Source: an uncultured Pelagibacteraceae bacterium
GTDB taxonomy: Bacteria; Pseudomonadota; Alphaproteobacteria; Pelagibacterales; Pelagibacteraceae
NCBI GenBank assembly: GCA_902533775.1
Contig: CACANA010000004.1
Location: 1 to 52,960 of the forward strand
Direction of reading: 5' to 3'
DNA: 52,960 nucleotides
Below are positions 1 through 8,308 of the stretch, in pieces. Below the pieces are notes generated by a model that saw only the letters and a program-made list of their open reading frames with translations, did not search any database and was not told the origin of the DNA. Each line of letters opens with the position of its first letter. The first letter of the stretch is position 1. Position numbers and translations under genes: made by a program.

Positions 1-6
1 TAAATA

Positions 7-1191
7 ATGAAATCAAAGAAAAAGATAGTTCTTGCCTATTCTGGAGGTTTGGACACATCAATCATATTAAAATGGTTACAGGAAAATTATGATGCAGAAG
101 TAATTTGTTATACTGCAGACATTGGTCAAGAAATAGATAGAAATAAAATTTTCAGAAACGCAAAAAAACTTGGCGTAAAAAATATTATTATTCAAGATCT
201 AAAAGATATTTTTGTAAAAGATTATGTTTATCCAATGATTAGGGGCCATGCAATATATGAAGGTGTTTATTTGCTTGGAACCTCAATTGCTAGACCTTTA
301 ATAGCCAAAGATCAAATTAGAATTGCTAAAAAATTTAATGCCTATGCTGTGTCTCATGGATCAACAGGAAAAGGAAATGATCAAGTAAGATTTGAGTTAG
401 GTTATCATTATTTTGGTCCTAAAATAAAAGTTATTGCGCCTTGGAGAATTTGGAAGCTGAAATCTAGATCAGATCTAATTAATTATGCAAAAAAAAATAA
501 AATTGAAATACCTAAAGACAAGAAAGGAGCGCCACCTTTTTCAGTAGACGATAATATTTTTCATACATCAACAGAAGGAAAGTTGTTGGAAAATCCAAAA
601 AACTCTGCACCTGACTTTATCTTTCAAAGAACGGTATCTCCAGAAAAAGCACCTAATAAATCTTCAATTGTAAAAATAGACTTTAAAAGTGGAGATCCGA
701 TTGCAGTGAATGGGGAAAAATTATCTCCATCTAAATTGCTTGGAAAATTAAACGACATAGCTGGAAAAAATGCTGTTGGAAGAGTTGATCTAGTAGAAAA
801 TAGATTTATCGGTATAAAATCAAGAGGTGTATACGAAACACCAGGCGGAACTTTATTAATGCACGCTCATAGGGCTATAGAGTCTGTTACACTTGATAAA
901 GATACAATGCATAAAAAAGAAAAAATTATGCCTAGATATGCGGAACTGATTTACAATGGATATTGGTTTTCTAAAGAGAGATTTAAATTACAAAGAATTG
1001 TAGATTTTAAGAGAATTAAAGTTAATGGATCAGTTAAATTGAGGTTATATAAAGGGAATGTTATTATTCATTCAAGAATAACTAAAAGTTCAGCTTATTC
1101 TATGAAAAAAGTTTCATTTGAGGAAAATAAAACTTTTAATAAATCAAATGTTGAAAGATTTATTAATTTTCACAAGAAAAAATTAAAATAA
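7..1191 (+). CDS. argG: argininosuccinate synthase
   Basis: N-terminal KIVLAYSGGLDTSIILKWL (PP-loop ATP pyrophosphatase) and full-length ArgG-like sequence. Confidence 0.97.
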   Translation: MKSKKKIVLAYSGGLDTSIILKWLQENYDAEVICYTADIGQEIDRNKIFRNAKKLGVKNIIIQDLKDIFVKDYVYPMIRGHAIYEGVYLLGTSIARPLIAKDQIRIAKKFNAYAVSHGSTGKGNDQVRFELGYHYFGPKIKVIAPWRIWKLKSRSDLINYAKKNKIEIPKDKKGAPPFSVDDNIFHTSTEGKLLENPKNSAPDFIFQRTVSPEKAPNKSSIVKIDFKSGDPIAVNGEKLSPSKLLGKLNDIAGKNAVGRVDLVENRFIGIKSRGVYETPGGTLLMHAHRAIESVTLDKDTMHKKEKIMPRYAELIYNGYWFSKERFKLQRIVDFKRIKVNGSVKLRLYKGNVIIHSRITKSSAYSMKKVSFEENKTFNKSNVERFINFHKKKLK

Positions 1192-1197
1192 AATATC

Positions 1198-2340
1198 ATG
1201 AATTTTGAACCAAGTCGGGCGCAAGCCACTAATAAACTAGATAATTTTGTTGAAAATAATCTTTCTGAATATTCAAGGTTGAGAAATTTTGATTTTGGTC
1301 CAGATAAAAGATCAAATATATCTTGTATTTCTCCATATATATCTCATGGAATATTAAATGAGTTAGAAGTTATAGATAAAGCCTTAAAGAAATTTTCATT
1401 TTCTAAAAATGAAAAATTTATTCAGGAGGTTTTGTGGCGTACTTATTGGAAAGGATGGTTAGAATTAAGACCTAATGTATGGACAGATTACATAATAGAA
1501 CTAAAAATTATAAGAGAAAAATACAAAGATAATAAAGATTATTTAAATGCTATTGATGGAAATACAAATATAGAATGTTTTAATGAATGGGTTAAAGAAT
1601 TAAAAGAATTTAATTACCTTCATAATCATACAAGAATGTGGTTTGCGAGTATCTGGATTTTTACTTTAAATTTACCTTGGCAATTAGGAGCTGAATTTTT
1701 TATGAAGCATCTCTTTGATGGAGATGCAGCATCTAATACATTAGGATGGAGATGGGTTGCTGGGATACAAACACAAGGTAAGCATTATTTGGCAAGTGAA
1801 TGGAATATAAAAAAATTTACTAATAACAGATTTAATAACATTAATTTAAATGAAAATGCACCACCTAAAGTTAGCGAGAAAATATACAAGGCTGTCTTAA
1901 AAGATTTTAGTAATCCAGTAAGTTTGGATGAGCAAAATTTAATTATTTTTGATAATAATCTTTCTTTTGAGTTGACTGATTTTAAAGACCATAAATTTAA
2001 AAAGATTTATTTAGTTAATAATAATAACGACAGTAGAAATATTAAACTTAGTGAAAAAACAGTGAAATTTAAGACTAATTTAATGCAGGATCAAAAAAGA
2101 AGGTTGGATGAAAAATCTCTGGATTGTGAAATTATTGATATTGGTAATCTTAAAACAATTGATAATAGTTATTTTTTATATCCTTGTGTTGGGGAAAACT
2201 TAGATTTTTTAACTTCTCAAGGAATAAATACTATAAAATTTCTTTATCGTAATTTAGACAGAAGTTCTTGGAAATATTGCAATAAAGGTTTTTTCAATTT
2301 CAAAAAGTATATACCAACTATAATTAAAGAATTTTTTTAA
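1198..2340 (+). CDS. photolyase/cryptochrome FAD-binding-domain protein without an N-terminal antenna domain
   Basis: FAD-domain motifs: EVLWRTYWKGWLELRP, HNHTRMWFASIWIF, GDAASNTLGWRWVAGIQTQGKHYLASEWNI. Confidence 0.85.
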   Translation: MNFEPSRAQATNKLDNFVENNLSEYSRLRNFDFGPDKRSNISCISPYISHGILNELEVIDKALKKFSFSKNEKFIQEVLWRTYWKGWLELRPNVWTDYIIELKIIREKYKDNKDYLNAIDGNTNIECFNEWVKELKEFNYLHNHTRMWFASIWIFTLNLPWQLGAEFFMKHLFDGDAASNTLGWRWVAGIQTQGKHYLASEWNIKKFTNNRFNNINLNENAPPKVSEKIYKAVLKDFSNPVSLDEQNLIIFDNNLSFELTDFKDHKFKKIYLVNNNNDSRNIKLSEKTVKFKTNLMQDQKRRLDEKSLDCEIIDIGNLKTIDNSYFLYPCVGENLDFLTSQGINTIKFLYRNLDRSSWKYCNKGFFNFKKYIPTIIKEFF

Positions 2341-2381
2341 AGAACTATTGTAAATTATCAAAATTATGAGATAACAATAAA

Positions 2382-2612
2382 ATGAATAACCCGCAAGTTC
2401 TTGAAATTATTGAAAATCTTAAAGGCAGAAGGAATTACGAAGAAAAGAAAGCTTCAAAATTAGGTTTCAACTCTCTTTACGCATACATTGAAAATAAAAT
2501 GTTAAAAGAGAAAGAAGCTGAAGCAGCAAAAATTCTTGAACAATCAGCCCCTAAAGAAGAAGTGATTGAAACAAAAAAACCAGAGAAAAAGAAAAGCTGC
2601 TCTTGTTGTTAA
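2382..2612 (+). CDS. small charged hypothetical protein with C-terminal CSCC tail
   Basis: 76-aa ORF co-oriented with the upstream photolyase-like gene; ends KKKSCSCC. Confidence 0.6.
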   Translation: MNNPQVLEIIENLKGRRNYEEKKASKLGFNSLYAYIENKMLKEKEAEAAKILEQSAPKEEVIETKKPEKKKSCSCC

Positions 2613-2741
2613 TTAGTTATTTTTTGAACATTTCTTAGAACAATATTTCACTTTATCCCAGTTTAATTTCCATTTTTTTCTCCATGTAAAAGGTCTCTTA
2701 CATACAGAGCAAATTTTTGTGGGTAAATTTTCTTTTCTCAC
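2613..2741 (-). CDS. DUF2256-like small Cys-rich protein (GTG start; not in supplied ORF track)
   Basis: Manual translation VRKENLPTKICSVCKRPFTWRKKWKLNWDKVKYCSKKCSKNN*; CxxC-RPFxWRKKW-WDxVxYCSxxC pattern; GTG overlaps the TAG stop of the upstream cryptochrome gene by 1 nt. Confidence 0.82.
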   Translation of the reverse strand: MRKENLPTKICSVCKRPFTWRKKWKLNWDKVKYCSKKCSKNN

Positions 2742-4231
2742 TACGCAGTATTTTGTTTAATAAATTTTTCTGCCTCAGCTAAAATTAATTTTTTTCTATC
2801 AGGTTTCATTTTATCGAAAATTCTAACCATCATAGAAAGTCTAGGATTTTTTAAAAAGAAGGCTCTATTTCTATTTATGAATCTCCAATAAAGACCATCC
2901 ATGGTATTACACCATTCTCCTTTTTTAAAATCCATCATTTTCATGAAATAAGCGGAGCCGCAAATATATGGTTTTGTTGCAAATATTCCTCCATCACTGA
3001 AAAGTCCCATTCCATAAACATTCGGGACCATTACCCAGTCAGAGGAATCCACAAACATTTCCATAAACCATTTGTAAACATACGTTGGCTTAACTTCACA
3101 TAAATTCATTATGTTTGATAAAATCATTAACCTTTCAATATGATGTGACCAACCATAATTCACTGCATTTTTAATAGCATAATCTAGAGGTGGTAATCCT
3201 GTTGTTCCTTCGTACCATGAGTTTTTCATTTTTCTATTTTGTTTAAAAAAATTTCTAGTTTCCATTTCTTTTGAATAGCTTTGATATATTCCCCTCATAA
3301 ATTCTCTCCACCCGATTACTTGACGAATATAACCCTCTAAAGAATTTAATCTTATTTTATTTTTGTTGTGAAAATCTAAAACTTTTTTAATTATAAATTC
3401 TGGAGTGATAAGACCTAAATTGATGTAAGGACTTAAAGCACTATGAAATAATATATTGTCTTTCTGATCAACTGCATCTTCATAATCCCCAAATAAATTT
3501 GATTTCTCTTTAATAAAAAAATTTAATAATTTAATTACATCATCATATTCCGTAGCAAACCAAAAGTCTTTCGTATTACCTGGGTGACTTTTAAAATTTT
3601 TATCAATTAAAATTTTTAGTTTTTTTGTATGAACAGTCTCAGTAATTTTAGGAAATTTGGGTATAGATATATTTTTTGGAAGTTTATTTCGATTTTCTTC
3701 GTCAAAACTCCATTTGCCTCCTTCTGGATTACCATCTTTTTTCATGAGTATATCCAAATCTCTTCTAGTCTCTTTATAAAAAACTGCCATAAAAGGTTTT
3801 TTTGATTTCGATAAATATTTTTTAAATTTTTCTCTAGAATTTAAAAACATTGGTGTTTGAATAATATTCCATTTAATTTTTTCCTTTTTTAAAAAATTGG
3901 TAATTTTATTTTCGAAAAACTTATCCTCAATTTCGAAACTTGAAATTTCTTTAATTTTTTTTGCTTTGATTATTTTTTTTAATTTTTCTGTGTAATCCAG
4001 CTTGAAAGATTTATCCTCGATCGAAGAATATTCTAATTTAAATCTATTTTTTTTTAGTCTATCTGCGTGAGATCGCATGCAAGATAAGAACAATAATATC
4101 TTTTGTTTATGATGCTTTTCGTATGTACAAAGCTGATAATCTTCAGCCATAAAGAAAATGTGGTCTTTTCTGTACTTTTCAAGATATTTTTCTGAGAAAA
4201 GCTGATTTCCAAGTAGAAAAAATAATTTCAT
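2741..4231 (-). CDS. cryptochrome/photolyase family protein (COG3046, FeS-BCP/CryB-like)
   Basis: MKLFFLLGNQLF start, VIGWREFMRGIYQ, MFVDSSDWVMVPNVYGMGLFSDGG, ATKPYICGSAYFMKMM. Confidence 0.9.
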   Translation of the reverse strand: MKLFFLLGNQLFSEKYLEKYRKDHIFFMAEDYQLCTYEKHHKQKILLFLSCMRSHADRLKKNRFKLEYSSIEDKSFKLDYTEKLKKIIKAKKIKEISSFEIEDKFFENKITNFLKKEKIKWNIIQTPMFLNSREKFKKYLSKSKKPFMAVFYKETRRDLDILMKKDGNPEGGKWSFDEENRNKLPKNISIPKFPKITETVHTKKLKILIDKNFKSHPGNTKDFWFATEYDDVIKLLNFFIKEKSNLFGDYEDAVDQKDNILFHSALSPYINLGLITPEFIIKKVLDFHNKNKIRLNSLEGYIRQVIGWREFMRGIYQSYSKEMETRNFFKQNRKMKNSWYEGTTGLPPLDYAIKNAVNYGWSHHIERLMILSNIMNLCEVKPTYVYKWFMEMFVDSSDWVMVPNVYGMGLFSDGGIFATKPYICGSAYFMKMMDFKKGEWCNTMDGLYWRFINRNRAFFLKNPRLSMMVRIFDKMKPDRKKLILAEAEKFIKQNTA

Positions 4232-4258
4232 TAACTATATATAACTCTTTAAAAATTT

Positions 4259-4969
4259 ATGTCAGAAAAATATTTAGTAGTAGGTGCGACAGGATCTATC
4301 GGATCTAATTTAGCTGAACAGTTACATGCAGCTGGTAAAGAAGTACATTTAGTTGGTAGGGATGAAGAAAGAACAAAATCTTTATCTGAAAAACTAAATT
4401 GTAAATATACAGTCTCTGATGTTTTAGAAAATGGATTTGTTGAAAAAATTAAGACCGAAGTAAATGATATCAAGGGTGTAGCTTATTGTGTTGGTTCAAT
4501 TGATCTAAAACCTTTGAGAATGGTTTCAGAACAAGATTTTACAAAATGTATGAAACTAAATTTATATTCTGCAGTAAATTTAATTAAAGGTTATCAAGAA
4601 AGTTTAAAAAAAAATAAAGGATCGATTGTTTTGTTTTCAACTGTTGCTGCTCAAAGGGGTTTCACAAATCATGCAATTATAGCTTCAACTAAAGCAGCTG
4701 TTGAAGGATTAACTGTTTCTTTAGCAGCAGAATTTGCTCCTAATATAAGAGTAAATTGCATTGCTCCAAGTTTAACTAATTCAAAAATTGCAGAGCCAAT
4801 GCTTAAAAATAAAGTTTTAGCTGATGGTATCGCAAAAGCTCACCCCTTAAAGAGACTTGGAGAAGGTAAAGACTCAGCTTCGCTTGCAAAATTTTTAATA
4901 ACTGAAGACAGTTCTTGGGTTACAGGACAAATTATTGCAGTCGATGGTGGTAGATCAAAACTTTCATAG
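4259..4969 (+). CDS. SDR family oxidoreductase
   Basis: VVGATGSIGSNLAEQL nucleotide-binding motif, C-terminal SSWVTGQIIAVDGGRS. Confidence 0.92.
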   Translation: MSEKYLVVGATGSIGSNLAEQLHAAGKEVHLVGRDEERTKSLSEKLNCKYTVSDVLENGFVEKIKTEVNDIKGVAYCVGSIDLKPLRMVSEQDFTKCMKLNLYSAVNLIKGYQESLKKNKGSIVLFSTVAAQRGFTNHAIIASTKAAVEGLTVSLAAEFAPNIRVNCIAPSLTNSKIAEPMLKNKVLADGIAKAHPLKRLGEGKDSASLAKFLITEDSSWVTGQIIAVDGGRSKLS

Positions 4970-4970
4970 A

Positions 4971-6035
4971 GTGAAGAAATTATTATTTCTTTTATCTTTA
5001 ATATTATTCTCAACTAATTCATTTAGTAAAAATTTTAATTTTAATAAAATTATTGAATTAGAAGCACCTTGGGGTTCATCATTCGTTAATGATAAGGAAA
5101 TGATTGTTACCGAGAAAGGTGGCAAAATAAAATTTGTTAATATTTCTACAAAAGAGATAAATGAAATTGGTCATAACTTAAATTTTGTAGAATATGGACA
5201 GGGAGGATTATTGGATATTCTGTATCATGAAGATTACATTTACATCTCATACACAGAAAATAGAAATAATTGGAAGACTAGTACTTCAATTGCACGTGCA
5301 AAATTTAATAAAAACAAATTGAATTTTAAAAATATTTTTCAAGCCAATCCACCAATTGACTCGCCTTATCATTTTGGCTCAAGACTGGCAATTAAAGACA
5401 ATTATTTATTTGCTTCTGCAGGTGAAAGGGGTGGGGGAATGATTGCTCAAGATGGAAATAAACATCCAGGAAGTATAATTAGAATTTATCTTGATGGTGG
5501 CATACCAAAAGACAATCCTCGTTTTGAGGGAAAATCAGACTGGCTACCTGAAATATATCAAATTGGTGTAAGAAATCCTCAAGGTTTAACTTTGTCACCT
5601 TTTGATGGAAAAATTTATATGAGCAATCATGGTGCAAAGGGAGGCGATTGGTTTGGTGAAGCAAAGAAAGGTGAAAACTATGGCTGGAAAATTCTTGGAT
5701 GGGGTGGCACAAATTATTCCGGTATACCAATAGGACCAAAATGGGAACCTGGTTTTACAAAAGCCATTCAATATTGGGTTCCATCTATAGCCACAAGTGC
5801 AATCACAATTTATAAAGGTAATGAATTTAAAGAATGGAATGGACATGCATTAATTACTTCTCTTAAAGATAAGTCTTTAAGAAAATTAGAGTTTAATGAT
5901 TTGTCAAACGTAAAAGAGGAAATAATATTTAAAGATAAAATTGGAAGAATCAGAGATATACAAATTCATCCTATAAATGGTAAACTATATTTTTTAAATC
6001 AAGATGGATTGTGGTTGATGGAAAATTCTAGTTAG
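4971..6035 (+). CDS. PQQ-dependent sugar dehydrogenase (glucose/sorbosone dehydrogenase family), secreted
   Basis: GTG start at 4971 preferred over the listed 4935 because it yields signal peptide VKKLLFLLSLILFSTNSFSK; motifs YQIGVRNPQGL, MSNHGAKGGDWFGEAKKGENYGW. Confidence 0.85.
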   Translation: MKKLLFLLSLILFSTNSFSKNFNFNKIIELEAPWGSSFVNDKEMIVTEKGGKIKFVNISTKEINEIGHNLNFVEYGQGGLLDILYHEDYIYISYTENRNNWKTSTSIARAKFNKNKLNFKNIFQANPPIDSPYHFGSRLAIKDNYLFASAGERGGGMIAQDGNKHPGSIIRIYLDGGIPKDNPRFEGKSDWLPEIYQIGVRNPQGLTLSPFDGKIYMSNHGAKGGDWFGEAKKGENYGWKILGWGGTNYSGIPIGPKWEPGFTKAIQYWVPSIATSAITIYKGNEFKEWNGHALITSLKDKSLRKLEFNDLSNVKEEIIFKDKIGRIRDIQIHPINGKLYFLNQDGLWLMENSS

Positions 6036-7035
6036 TATCAAAAAGTTCTTTAAATAATTTAAATTCACCAATTTTAAAAATAATTGCATCATCTTTTTTA
6101 AATCCAAATTTTTCTGCATTTTGCTTAAACCTTAAAGGGGGCTCTAATATTGGTTCAAGTGATAAAACAAAAGTTCCCCAATGCATTCCAATTACTTTTT
6201 TACTTTTTAAATCTTTAGCAAGTCCAAGGGCTTCTTCAGGGTTAGTGTGGTAAGCAGAAGAATCTTTAATTGAAGCCATAGGATAAAAATTATATGCGCC
6301 AATGTTAATAAATGTTAAATCAATTGGACCATACTTACCTCCCAATTCTTTATATATTTTTCCAACACCAGTATCACATGAAAATAATATTTTTTTTCCT
6401 TTGTATTCAATCAAATAGCTGCCCCATAAAGTTTTGTTAGTATCCGTTAAACTCCTTTTTGACCAGTGGACTGATGGCAAAAAAGTAATATTTAAATTCT
6501 GATTTATTCTTATTTGATCATACCAATCCATTTCATTTACATCTTTAAATCTATTAATTTTAAAATATTTTTTTAGTCCTAAAGGTATCAGGACTTTAGA
6601 TTCTTTATAAGGAAATCTCATTATTGTTTTCATGTCTTGATGATCGTAGTGATTGTGAGTTAGTAGAAAAATATCTGTTCTTGGTATCTCATTAAGTTTT
6701 AATGCTGGTTCGGTAAATCTCTTTGGCCCAAAAAATAAAGGTCCTGCATTTTTGGAAAAAACTGGATCTGTTATTATAGTTATTTCCCCTAATTTTAATA
6801 AAAATGTTGCATGACCTATCCATGCTACATAATCTTCTTTTTGAAAATTATTTAAATCCAATAAAACTTTTTCTTTTTTAATGATATTACTTTCAGGAAA
6901 AGTCATATCTAATTTTTTTTTTTCTTTGTTAAAGACCTTAAACGACCAATTGAAGTTCATATCAATCACCTTTGATCCTTCAGGATTACGAAATGTGCCA
7001 TTTGCTAAATGATGATATTTTTTTTTCATATCCAA
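6028..7035 (-). CDS. MBL-fold metallo-hydrolase (NAPE-PLD/UlaG-like)
   Basis: LLTHNHYDHQD, WIGHATFLLKLG, FSCDTGVGK, GMHWGTF. Confidence 0.88.
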   Translation of the reverse strand: MDMKKKYHHLANGTFRNPEGSKVIDMNFNWSFKVFNKEKKKLDMTFPESNIIKKEKVLLDLNNFQKEDYVAWIGHATFLLKLGEITIITDPVFSKNAGPLFFGPKRFTEPALKLNEIPRTDIFLLTHNHYDHQDMKTIMRFPYKESKVLIPLGLKKYFKINRFKDVNEMDWYDQIRINQNLNITFLPSVHWSKRSLTDTNKTLWGSYLIEYKGKKILFSCDTGVGKIYKELGGKYGPIDLTFINIGAYNFYPMASIKDSSAYHTNPEEALGLAKDLKSKKVIGMHWGTFVLSLEPILEPPLRFKQNAEKFGFKKDDAIIFKIGEFKLFKELFDTN

Positions 7036-7644
7036 TTAATAATTTTTTGAAATAATATCTTGAATTGTATTACTTATAATTATTGTTCCATCTTTGTTAG
7101 GATGTATTCCATCTTGTTGATTTAAATTTGGATCAAGAGCAACGCCCTCTAATAAAAATGGAATTAGAGGTAAATTATATTTTTTTGACAATTTAGGATA
7201 AATTGCATCAAAATTTTTTTTATATTTAGTTCCATGAGTTGTTGGTGCAACCATCCCTGCTATTATAATTTTTATTTTTTTACTATTAGCAATTTTAATT
7301 ATTTCTTCTAAATTTCTTTCAGTTTCGTCTGGTTGAATTCCTCTAAGCATATCATTTGCACCAAGACCAAGGATGATTAAATCAATACCGGGTTCTGATA
7401 AGCTCCATTCTGCTCTATTCAATCCACCAGAAGAAGTACTTCCTGACACGCTTCCATTTATTACCTTAATATTTAAACCGCTCCTAACAAGATTACTTTC
7501 TAAAACCAAAGATAAGTGTTGTTCTTTAGGTAGACCATAACCCGCCATTAAACTATCGCCGAATAATATAACCTTTTCTATTGCACTTGCATTTATGTGC
7601 ACTAGAAAGAATAACAATATTTTTATAAATAAACTTTTATTCAT
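7036..7644 (-). CDS. tesA: arylesterase / GDSL acyl-CoA thioesterase I-like, secreted
   Basis: FGDSLMAGYGLP, GANDMLRG, DGIHPNKDG; Met at 7644 gives a signal peptide (MNKSLFIKILLFFLVHINASA). Confidence 0.88.
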   Translation of the reverse strand: MNKSLFIKILLFFLVHINASAIEKVILFGDSLMAGYGLPKEQHLSLVLESNLVRSGLNIKVINGSVSGSTSSGGLNRAEWSLSEPGIDLIILGLGANDMLRGIQPDETERNLEEIIKIANSKKIKIIIAGMVAPTTHGTKYKKNFDAIYPKLSKKYNLPLIPFLLEGVALDPNLNQQDGIHPNKDGTIIISNTIQDIISKNY

Positions 7645-8308
7645 GAACACACTTCTTAAATTAAAAAAAATAAATCTCAAATACCAAACTGGAAAGGACA
7701 ATATCAATGTTTTAAAAAATATTGATTTAACTATAAAAAAAAAAGAAACTGTGTCTGTGGTTGGTGAAAGTGGGTCAGGAAAAACAAGCTTGATTATGTT
7801 AATTGGTGGATTAGAACGTCCAACCTCAGGGAAAATTATATTTCAAGACAGGGAAATAACAAATCTTAATGAAGATGAAGTATCTGAAATTAGAAAACAA
7901 AATATAGGAATTATATTTCAATCTTTCTATTTAATTCCAAATTATACAGCTGTTGAAAATGTAGCTTTAACACTTGAACTTAATGAATTTAAAAATCCTG
8001 AGAAAGAGGCAAAAAGTTTATTAGATCGATTTGGTCTAAAACATAGATTTAATAATCTTCCAGGTCAATTATCTGGCGGAGAGCAACAACGTGTGGCGAT
8101 TGCAAGAGCTATTGCAATGAAACCAGATTTGATTTTAGCTGATGAACCAACTGGTAACTTAGATACCGAAAATTCAATAATGATCTCTGAAATTTTATTT
8201 AAATACGTCAAAGAAGAAGGGTCTTCTTTAATAATGGTTACACATGATCCAAAATTAGCAGACAAAGCAAAACGAAAAATTAAAATTAAAGATGGAAAAA
8301 TTAAATAA
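7643..8308 (+). CDS. ABC transporter ATP-binding protein (YbbA/LolD-like)
   Basis: Walker A GESGSGKTS, signature LSGGEQQRVAIARA, Walker B LILADEPTGNLD; start at MNTLLKLKK. Confidence 0.93.
   Translation: MNTLLKLKKINLKYQTGKDNINVLKNIDLTIKKKETVSVVGESGSGKTSLIMLIGGLERPTSGKIIFQDREITNLNEDEVSEIRKQNIGIIFQSFYLIPNYTAVENVALTLELNEFKNPEKEAKSLLDRFGLKHRFNNLPGQLSGGEQQRVAIARAIAMKPDLILADEPTGNLDTENSIMISEILFKYVKEEGSSLIMVTHDPKLADKAKRKIKIKDGKIK

Noticed and set aside
4249-4473. Antisense ORF, 74 aa
   Set aside because: Lies opposite the SDR coding sequence; composition looks like antisense translation
5479-5846. Two antisense ORFs (86 and 83 aa)
   Set aside because: Antisense to the PQQ sugar dehydrogenase, no recognisable domain
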